Shown piece by piece: positions 8,034 to 14,748 of a stretch of 64,000 nucleotides of DNA (position 1 is the stretch's first letter; the number at the start of each line of letters is the position of its first letter). The notes beneath the pieces are model-generated. The model searched no databases, was not told the DNA's origin, and was given only the letters and a program-made list of their open reading frames with translations. Where the stretch lies: NCBI RefSeq assembly GCF_000337515.1, contig NZ_AOIQ01000002.1:62001-126000 (forward strand), in the 5' to 3' direction. The DNA is from Halovivax asiaticus JCM 14624 (GTDB lineage Archaea > Halobacteriota > Halobacteria > Halobacteriales > Natrialbaceae). The translations under genes and the position numbers were made by a program.

Positions 8034-8363
8034 TCACGGTCGCCACGGGAGGGCGACACGACCGTCGGTGCGCATGACCTCCCGATTCTGTTCGGGCCAG
8101 TGGGCGAGTCGATCGCGTAGCCGGTCGCCGTCGTCGGTCGCCGGGTCGTAGCCCAACAGCGTGGCCGTGATCGTGAGGACGATCCAGCCGCCGTAGCCGA
8201 GGAAGACGGTGAGCGGGACCAGCAGGACGATGGAGACGACCACGCGGTAGAGTCGGGTGGAAAACGGTGGTGCGGGGTCGGCAGTTGACGTGTCGGCGGC
8301 CGAGGCGTTCGCGGTCGACGAGTCGTTCGTCGACGGATCGCTGGCGCCGGTTGCGTCGGTCAT
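8034..8363 (-). CDS. Membrane protein with Ser/Thr/Ala-rich N-terminus, unknown function
   Basis: 109 residues. The first 33 are low-complexity (Ala, Ser, Thr, Asp). Then a long hydrophobic region, VVVSIVLLVPLTVFLGYGGW and on through residue about 72, can form two helices; the charged tail contains RDRLAHWPEQNREVMRTDG. I chose the ATG at 8363 because the open frame upstream runs through the divergent regulator gene and is a shadow. Divergent from the regulator at 8463, so the two may share a control region of about 100 bases. Confidence 0.62.
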   Translation of the reverse strand: MTDATGASDPSTNDSSTANASAADTSTADPAPPFSTRLYRVVVSIVLLVPLTVFLGYGGWIVLTITATLLGYDPATDDGDRLRDRLAHWPEQNREVMRTDGRVALPWRP

Positions 8364-8462
8364 AGATTGATATTTCTCGTGCGACGACATCAAGCCTCGC
8401 ATGACCGAAATCGCCATCTCGGTTATCGGCGGGCTTTTCGGCCCCGTGTGTGATCTGGCGCT

Positions 8463-8924
8463 ATGAGCGGACTGCTTCCGACGGGCGGTGAATCGACGGT
8501 GACGCGCAGCGACGACGCGACCGTCTGCTTTCTGGACGACGATCGGGCCGACGACGTTCTCGCAGCCGTCGGATCCGAGACCGCGCGGGAAATCTGCCGA
8601 CGACTCTGTCTGGAGACGAAAACGCCGAGCGCGCTGGCGACGGACCTGGACCGCACCGTCGAAACGGTCAGCTACCATCTGGATCACCTAGTGGCCGCAG
8701 ATCTCGTCGAACCCGTCGACACCGTCTACTCCGAGAAAGGTCGCGAGATGACGGTGTACGCGGCGGCCGCCGACCCGACCGTGCTCGTGTTCGGCTCGGC
8801 CGACAACGAGGCGCAGCTTCGCGCCGCACTCGGGCAACTCTGCTCGGCTGTCGGCCCGATGGCCATCCTCATCGCGTTGAAGGAGGTCGTCACGGACGGG
8901 TTCGACGTGCTGGATTGGGTGTGA
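8463..8924 (+). CDS. ArsR-like winged-helix transcriptional regulator
   Basis: 153 residues. After an acidic N-terminus, residues 33-80 form a helix-turn-helix: GSETAREICRRL, then TPSALATDLDRTVETVSYHL, whose second part is the recognition helix, and the wing LVEPVDTVYSEKGREMTVY. This is the haloarchaeal ArsR-type pattern. The C-terminal 55 residues include a hydrophobic segment (AVGPMAILIALKEVV) that may pack in a dimer interface or lie at the membrane. No metal-binding Cys cluster is present, so the effector is unknown. Divergently transcribed from the membrane protein at 8363, a likely target by position. Confidence 0.78.
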   Translation: MSGLLPTGGESTVTRSDDATVCFLDDDRADDVLAAVGSETAREICRRLCLETKTPSALATDLDRTVETVSYHLDHLVAADLVEPVDTVYSEKGREMTVYAAAADPTVLVFGSADNEAQLRAALGQLCSAVGPMAILIALKEVVTDGFDVLDWV

Positions 8925-8947
8925 GAGGGTGACTGAGAGTGCCGGAA

Positions 8948-9165
8948 TTACGACGCCGTCCAGGGGTGGAGCTCGCCGTCGTCCTCGATCTCGAACTCGG
9001 CGACGTTCCAGTTGGCCTGCTCGTCGGCATCGCGAGTGAGTCCATCGATGGACCGGACGTCCGTGGACTCGTCGGTGAAGGGGTTCAGGGACGAACAGCC
9101 CGCGAGGGGTGTGGTGCCGGAGGAGGCAGCCGCGAGGAGGGCTCGGCGGCGAGATGAGGGGGCAT
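8948..9165 (-). pseudogene. Short lipoprotein gene with an apparent one-base loss in its signal peptide
   Basis: The frame that ends at 8948 contains SRRRALLAAASSGTTPLAGC, a twin-arginine-like signal with lipobox, followed by an acidic 45-residue mature part. The natural ATG (9163-9165) is one frame off: it is followed by a run of five C (coding strand), and one extra C there would give MPPSSRRRALLAAASSG in frame. Without it the only in-frame start is a GTG at 9226 with an unnatural N-terminus. Either a sequencing miss in a homopolymer or a real frameshift. Function unknown. Confidence 0.55.
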
Positions 9166-9339
9166 ACGAGTGGATTCGGTTGGGTGAATAAGAAGTTCCT
9201 GAAAACAGGGATAGGAAACTGAACACTCTAATAAACTTGATAATAATGTGTTTATGTGTAGGGATCGATAATGGAACGCGCCTTAGTTACTAATTAAAGA
9301 ACTCTGATAATAGGTGGGTTTTGTATTTTAACGAGTAGC

Positions 9340-9346
9340 TATATAA
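9340..9346 (+). promoter_or_regulatory. TATA box for the mcrBC operon
   Basis: TATATAA within CTATATAATG lies 25-31 bases before the ATG at 9371, in a locally AT-rich stretch (9230-9370). The spacing predicts a leaderless transcript. Confidence 0.6.
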
Positions 9347-9370
9347 TGCACCAATACGGATACACTCCTA

Positions 9371-12300
9371 ATGGGATCAACTTCTAATGACCTTTCTGAG
9401 TTGCTCAATCAAGTCATATCTGATTACCCAATAGATAAAATTGGGAAACCAATTTCTCCTCATGAGGTAAGGGACATTATTGAGGATTCAATCCCTGATG
9501 TTTTGCGTCAAATATTGGATTCAGAACAGATCTCTGTAGATTCTTCTGCAGGAAAAGGCCGTTGGACATCTATCCCATGGGTTGCAATAATGGACCGACG
9601 TGAAACAGATAATATTCAGGAAGGTATTTATGCCGTCTTTCTTTTTGAGCCTCAGGAAAACCGAGTCACTTTGTCACTAAACCAGGGTGTTGGAAATCTA
9701 AAAAGGGATGTAGGAACTAAAGCTGCAAGAGAGCAATTGAAGTCTACTGCGCGGGATGTGCGGAAGCAAATAGAAATACAGGGATTTTCTGCAGAACAAA
9801 TCGAATTTCCTCATGCATCCCAACGAAACACCCTCTACGGGCCAGGGACCATCTACTACAAAAGATACTCATTAGCTAATTTTCCTAATGATAAAATCAT
9901 AAAAAGAGATATATCTTCAATTGTCTCCGCGTATCGGGATTTCGTTATAGAACCTAATGGACAACCCACTGTCTACCAGGTTCCTTTAAACACCGGAGAT
10001 GGTGCAGTACGGACGAATTATCAGCGGACAATTATAGAAGGAGTCACCAGAAACCAGATCGAATCCATCGTCGACCTCCCCAGCAGTCGAGAGGAATTCA
10101 TTGTCTGGGGAAATCGTGAGGACGAACCGGCGAACGAGGGAGACTACCTGTTGTTTGCTGACCGAGATGGCCGTGACGGTGGTGAGTACACCCGTCTAGC
10201 GAAAATCACCCATGCAACTGTTCTCGACGGTGACACTGCAGCAGCCTTTACAGATGCCGTGGGTTGGGGAGAAGTTACGGATGATATCTTCCCACACGTA
10301 ATGTTCCTCTCGCCAGTTTACGAAGCAGATCTCGACCGAGAGTCATTCTGGGGCACAATCGGATTCAAAGGGTGGCCTAATGACACGTACAGTGCTATCA
10401 ATTTCGATCGAAGTGAAGGGAACTTCTTTGAAGAGTATGACTCTGTTCGGGAGTTTATTCAAGCGATCAAGGGCCCACGTCTTTTTCCCGAAACAACGAG
10501 GCCGGTATACGATTGGATCGATGCAGCTTGCGACGACGTTCGGATGAAATTGTCTCAGTCCGATAGCAGCGGTTCGTGGGCAACGAAACGTATTGGGGAG
10601 GCGGTTATCGAAGACTGGTCTCACGCCCTGTCTGGATTTCAATCGTCAGGTTCAGTCTCACCGGCTACCGGTTCTACTTTCGACCAAATCAGGGCCGTAT
10701 ACGAGAACCTCAGACCCGAACTCGAAGCGAAAGCCGACGACTTAGCCATTGGGACGCTCGATGGACTCTCTCCGCCGCAGGTCCTATTTCTCGGCGCAGT
10801 CAGAAACATTCAGGACGACAATGACGTCTCTGGTGGCGTTCTCGACCAACCGCGCCTCAATAGCATTCTAAATGAGGCATATTCAACCGATGGCACGACG
10901 ATCAACCCCTCGGAAAACGGGAGCCATACAATTTCTACCGTACTTTCCGAGGGTAGCCCGACGGTGTACAAGTTCACTGCCCCGCCCGATTACTGGCTCA
11001 CGGCAGTGGAATACGGCTCAGTTTCGTTCCGTCGAGACCAGCGCGACCAGTGGAATGACGTTCAAGCAGGCGACGTCGTCCTGTTTCATTCTCGGGAGAA
11101 ACCGTCGACGGACGAGTTTGCAGACCAACAAAACGGTTTGATCGGTGCTGGCGTGTTTGGAGAGACTTCCGTGAAACAAACATCGTGGTGGTGGGATGAG
11201 TATCGTGGGAACGAGGAGTTCCCGTTGGTGGCTACGTTCGACCGAATGTTTCTCACTGGTGACTTCGAGAAGCTTGATTTGTCGCGCGCGGTCGAAGCGA
11301 AGTACCAACGGAATTCCGTTGCTCGGATCAACGACGAGCTCAGCGCTCTGACGGAGAATTGTTTGTCGCTCTCAGAAGCGAACGAACGCTGTCGGCGCGT
11401 CGGAGGAACTGCGTTCCCTGCCCAGGGGATGTTCGGAACCTTCCGAACCGATGCTGGTGACGTCGATTACGATCGGCCGGTCGCACTCGTCGAAGCGATG
11501 AGTGATGACCTGACTGAGGTTCCAGCCGTCAACATTCACAAGCCATTCAGTGGGGCGTTGGTCGACAATTCGGCCGAGATCCTTGACGGTCTCTACTTCC
11601 CTGACCAACAGGGCCGAGAGATTTTAGAACAGATCGAAACGGCGCTCAGCGCTGGAAAGCATATTCTCCTTACCGGACCGCCGGGAACGGGGAAAACCGA
11701 GATTGCCGAACGCGTCTCGGCCCACCTCGCACGGAATCACCCGTACCTGTTCAGCGGCTACGAGATGACCACTGCGACGGCAGACTGGTCCACGTTCGAC
11801 ACCGTCGGTGGCTACATGCCGAACGAATCCGATGACTCGGGGGAGAATCTGTCGTTCAATCCTGGAATCGTTCTCAATCGGCTCAAACGCACGAACTCCG
11901 GTGTTCAATCGAACGAATTGACGATCATCGACGAACTAAATCGCGCTGATATCGACAAAGCCTTCGGCCAACTGTTTACGTTGTTGTCGGGTCAATCAGT
12001 TCAGCTCCCGTACACGGTAGACGGTCGCGAAGTCGAACTAACGACGTACGATGACGTGAGTGGCATTCCCGATCCAAACCAGTACGTCGTCCCGAACTCG
12101 TGGCGGATCTTCGCGACGATGAACGCTTATGACAAAACCTCGTTGTACGAGATGAGCTACGCCTTTATGCGCCGTTTCGCGTTTGTGCGTGTCCCCGCTC
12201 CAACGATCGATGATTCGACAGAAAAACGCAAAGATCCAGCCACGGATTTGGTCCACAACTACGCCGAGGCGTGGGATATCCAGGCCTCCCAACGTGAGGT

Positions 12301-12589
12301 GGATGTTGTTGGGAAAGTATGGCGCAAAGCGAACAGTGCGGTGAAGGAACGATCAATCGGACCGGCGATCATCGAAGACGTTCTCGAATACGTCTCCCAG
12401 CATCCGGAAGATCGACTTGGCCATCACCTCACACAGGCGACGATCAGTTACATTTTCCCCCAATTGGAGGGCGTTCCGAAACGGAAGACCATCGTCCAAG
12501 AGATTCAGAAGGTTCCGGATATCGATCAGGACCTCTTGGCTCAAGCCGCCCAAGAAATGCTCCAGATTCCAATTACAGAAGATGCGTAA
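9371..12589 (+). CDS. mcrB: McrB-type AAA+ restriction NTPase with MrcB_N and PUA/EVE-like domains
   Basis: The 1072-residue protein is the motor and DNA-recognition subunit of a type IV (modification-dependent) restriction system. Residues about 25-200 match the MrcB N-terminal domain (DUF3578; GKGRWTSIPWVAIMD and VFLFEPQENRVTLSLNQG are visible). About 235-370 and 527-646 each contain a GDxxLF-type beta segment (NEGDYLLFADRD; QAGDVVLFHSRE) reminiscent of PUA/EVE-type modified-base readers. The AAA+ domain has Walker A GPPGTGKT at 769-776, Walker B LTIIDELNRADIDKAFGQL near 850-870, and the McrB-typical WRIFATMNAYDKTSLYEMS sensor/arginine region. The first 200 codons are AT-rich, the rest GC-rich, hinting at a mosaic gene. 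mcrC overlaps its end by 8 bases. Confidence 0.88.
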   Translation: MGSTSNDLSELLNQVISDYPIDKIGKPISPHEVRDIIEDSIPDVLRQILDSEQISVDSSAGKGRWTSIPWVAIMDRRETDNIQEGIYAVFLFEPQENRVTLSLNQGVGNLKRDVGTKAAREQLKSTARDVRKQIEIQGFSAEQIEFPHASQRNTLYGPGTIYYKRYSLANFPNDKIIKRDISSIVSAYRDFVIEPNGQPTVYQVPLNTGDGAVRTNYQRTIIEGVTRNQIESIVDLPSSREEFIVWGNREDEPANEGDYLLFADRDGRDGGEYTRLAKITHATVLDGDTAAAFTDAVGWGEVTDDIFPHVMFLSPVYEADLDRESFWGTIGFKGWPNDTYSAINFDRSEGNFFEEYDSVREFIQAIKGPRLFPETTRPVYDWIDAACDDVRMKLSQSDSSGSWATKRIGEAVIEDWSHALSGFQSSGSVSPATGSTFDQIRAVYENLRPELEAKADDLAIGTLDGLSPPQVLFLGAVRNIQDDNDVSGGVLDQPRLNSILNEAYSTDGTTINPSENGSHTISTVLSEGSPTVYKFTAPPDYWLTAVEYGSVSFRRDQRDQWNDVQAGDVVLFHSREKPSTDEFADQQNGLIGAGVFGETSVKQTSWWWDEYRGNEEFPLVATFDRMFLTGDFEKLDLSRAVEAKYQRNSVARINDELSALTENCLSLSEANERCRRVGGTAFPAQGMFGTFRTDAGDVDYDRPVALVEAMSDDLTEVPAVNIHKPFSGALVDNSAEILDGLYFPDQQGREILEQIETALSAGKHILLTGPPGTGKTEIAERVSAHLARNHPYLFSGYEMTTATADWSTFDTVGGYMPNESDDSGENLSFNPGIVLNRLKRTNSGVQSNELTIIDELNRADIDKAFGQLFTLLSGQSVQLPYTVDGREVELTTYDDVSGIPDPNQYVVPNSWRIFATMNAYDKTSLYEMSYAFMRRFAFVRVPAPTIDDSTEKRKDPATDLVHNYAEAWDIQASQREVDVVGKVWRKANSAVKERSIGPAIIEDVLEYVSQHPEDRLGHHLTQATISYIFPQLEGVPKRKTIVQEIQKVPDIDQDLLAQAAQEMLQIPITEDA

Positions 12590-13931
12590 GACCGAGCTTC
12601 TGGAGCGACTGACGGAGGATATCTTCGCGTACGTGATGCGAGGGTCGTTTCCGGAGCGTGAACTGGCACGGTCTCTCAAGCCCGAACAACTTGACGATCG
12701 GTTCGAGGAATACGAGCTTCTGCTGGATCTGCACTTTATCCTGCAGGATGACGTGGTCGAGTTCGTTCGTCGGTTACCGGAGCATCTTCGAAGTCTCCGG
12801 ACCGAGACGAGAACGGTCTCGCGGACGAGACATGGGACCGTCGACGGCAGGATCAACTGGGGTGCGACAGTGAAACAGCGATACAGTCAGCACCCGCACG
12901 ACAACTCGATCTTCGTGTGTGACAATCGATCTGAGACGTACGATATCCCGGAGAATATCGTCCTCAAAAAGCTCATTTCGATCATCTATCGGACGATTCA
13001 AGAAGCCGAAATGTATCTTGTAGATGATTACGACTGGGTCAGCGAGACGTGGCGCGGAAACGAAGAGTTAGTCGACGAATTGCAACGAATCGTCGAACGT
13101 AACGTCCACGTCCGGCGGATTCGCGAACCGGACTCGTACGAACCGACTGAACGGATGGTGACGGCCGCAGCTGATTCCCGTCACGACGTCTATCGCAGTG
13201 CAGCTGACCTAATTCGTTCCCGAGAACGACTCTTCGACGGTCAGAAGGACGAGATCCGTGGACTGCTTCAGGAAACGGCTATCGCACCTGATGACGAAGA
13301 TACGCTCTTCGAATTATTTGTCCTATTCAGTTTCGTTGGAACGATAGAGGAGTTGCGCGATACCGAACCCACGTTCCAGACGATCTCGACTAATCGCCAA
13401 CAGATCGCGAAGTTTGAGGGGGAGAACGAGCTGGTGCTCTATCACGATACGTCTGCGCAAGATCAGAATTTGTCATTCGTAGCAATGCCAGATGAGGAGA
13501 AGGAGAACCATTCACGTTCGGACAAAGTGCAGCTGGTCGCACAGGACATTGCCGGGGACTACTTCGACAAAGAGTACCAGAACCACACTGGTAGACCCGA
13601 CGTCATCGTACTGGAGATAGTTTCCGACGGCGAGGAACCAAACGAGTACCTTATTACCGAAGTGAAAAACAGCACGAACGAAGACACGATTCGGAGAGGA
13701 ATCAAGGAGACGCTCGAATACTTGGCATTTCTCCGTGTCAACGAGAACTACGTCTTCGGAACAGAACGTGATGAGGAGTACTTCGGATCCGGCTGGAACG
13801 GACTGCTCGTTGTGCAAGACATCGAAGACGATACTGCTTCGTTAGATGCTCAGGATGGGAACGAAATCGCCATTCTTCAGGCATCGGAACTAGAAGACCA
13901 GTTAACGACCGTATTGAGACACCTGATATAG
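12582..13931 (+). CDS. mcrC: McrC-like nuclease subunit
   Basis: 449 residues; partner of the McrB-type protein. It starts at the ATG inside the end of mcrB (8-base overlap), so translation is coupled; a longer frame starting at 12417 only shadows mcrB. The N-terminal two thirds are helical and charged (McrC-like/DUF2357-like scaffold). Near residues 335-362 GRPDVIVLEIV and YLITEVKNS give the D...(D/E)XK metal-binding pattern of PD-(D/E)XK nucleases. It should cut DNA when the McrB ring translocates on modified, probably phage, DNA. The length exceeds E. coli McrC (about 350), as in many archaeal relatives. Confidence 0.85.
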   Translation: MRKTELLERLTEDIFAYVMRGSFPERELARSLKPEQLDDRFEEYELLLDLHFILQDDVVEFVRRLPEHLRSLRTETRTVSRTRHGTVDGRINWGATVKQRYSQHPHDNSIFVCDNRSETYDIPENIVLKKLISIIYRTIQEAEMYLVDDYDWVSETWRGNEELVDELQRIVERNVHVRRIREPDSYEPTERMVTAAADSRHDVYRSAADLIRSRERLFDGQKDEIRGLLQETAIAPDDEDTLFELFVLFSFVGTIEELRDTEPTFQTISTNRQQIAKFEGENELVLYHDTSAQDQNLSFVAMPDEEKENHSRSDKVQLVAQDIAGDYFDKEYQNHTGRPDVIVLEIVSDGEEPNEYLITEVKNSTNEDTIRRGIKETLEYLAFLRVNENYVFGTERDEEYFGSGWNGLLVVQDIEDDTASLDAQDGNEIAILQASELEDQLTTVLRHLI

Positions 13932-14010
13932 GGGCTGAGCCAGTTTTGTGGCAGAAATAGAGACGGAGTGCTGGAAATCTACTATAGCGTGAAGTGCCGG
14001 AATACGGACA

Positions 14011-14244
14011 CTACCGCCTTGTCTCCTTCTTCACCGCCTCCGAGAACTCGGACAGATTCATCGCGGCCGCACAGTCCGGACAGCAGTACCGCACGGAGTG
14101 TCGGTACTCCGCCTCGAGCGGCTCGGGTGGCTTGATGTCCACCCGAAAGAGCCGCGACGGTGCCACGCCCCGATCACACCGATAGCACCCCTGGGAGCGA
14201 GGCGCATCGCCGGTCCCGTCCCTCGTTCGCTCGACGGATTTCAT
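14011..14244 (-). CDS. Small zinc-ribbon protein
   Basis: 77 residues from the ATG at 14244. Two Cys pairs, GCYRC near residue 19 and YCCPDC near residue 55, can bind one zinc. The spacing and the basic/aromatic residues between them fit the many small haloarchaeal zinc-finger proteins that are thought to bind nucleic acid or proteins. The C-terminus is helical and basic. It sits between mcrC and the toxin locus, convergent with mcrC, and shows no link to either. Function unknown. Confidence 0.65.
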   Translation of the reverse strand: MKSVERTRDGTGDAPRSQGCYRCDRGVAPSRLFRVDIKPPEPLEAEYRHSVRYCCPDCAAAMNLSEFSEAVKKETRR

Positions 14245-14748
14245 CCGAGTACCTCGCAGTTCTGTCGGTCGAACTGGTCGAAGACACTCGGCCCCCAATC
14301 CCCAAAAACGAAGAACTGCGACGGATAGCGATACGACTCTCTAAACCAGTGGCGTGCGAGACCTTTTTGTCTCGATGGTGTGTTTCGGAACATGGCAACC
14401 AAATTGCTCACCGTGATTTGGAAGCCACGTCTCGGGTGCTGCAACACCCGGGGCATTTCTACCCCTCGTGGTCCGTGGCTTCCGTCCGGTTAATTGACGT
14501 GATGGGTAATATAGTTACCGGTGAGTGAGTGGAATCAAATTCGAATTCTGTGGTAGGTTTTGTTGGACTCGCAGATTGACGGTGCCAGCAATGGTAGCGC
14601 GCACTCGATAACAGGCGATGGAAAACCCACCGTCACCGCATCGAACCCACGGGGAAAGAATTATCATAATATAGGATAAATTTTGGACCATGAGTGTGTG
14701 GCCCCGCCGTATCTTTCGGTGCCGACGATCCCTGGAGGCGAGTCGTCG
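14245..14748. other. Gene-free region upstream of the toxin locus
   Basis: No gene seen apart from a doubtful 33-codon frame starting at 14392. The middle holds the structured segment listed next. The last 130 bases before the toxin start are partly AT-rich (14635-14690) and may carry its promoter (for example ATATAGG near 14669). Confidence 0.5.
14357..14483 (+). ncRNA. Candidate structured RNA or folded DNA element
   Basis: Several nested inverted repeats lie close together. CGAGAC (14357-14362) pairs with GTCTCG (14369-14374) around a CTTTTT loop. GGAAGCCACG (14420-14429) pairs perfectly with CGTGGCTTCC (14474-14483) and encloses CGGGTG (14433-14438)/CACCCG (14445-14450) and a weak GGG/CCC hairpin (14451-14465), which gives a three-way junction if transcribed. 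No RNA family recognised; strand is unknown and given as + only because the toxin lies downstream. Confidence 0.35.

Noticed and set aside
13932-14010. Possible third gene of the mcrBC operon
   Set aside because: No frame of useful length follows mcrC, and the next gene lies on the opposite strand.
14392-14490. 33-codon frame starting MATKLLTVIWKPRLG
   Set aside because: It coincides with the hairpin region, has two adjacent Cys and little acidic character; too short and unsupported.
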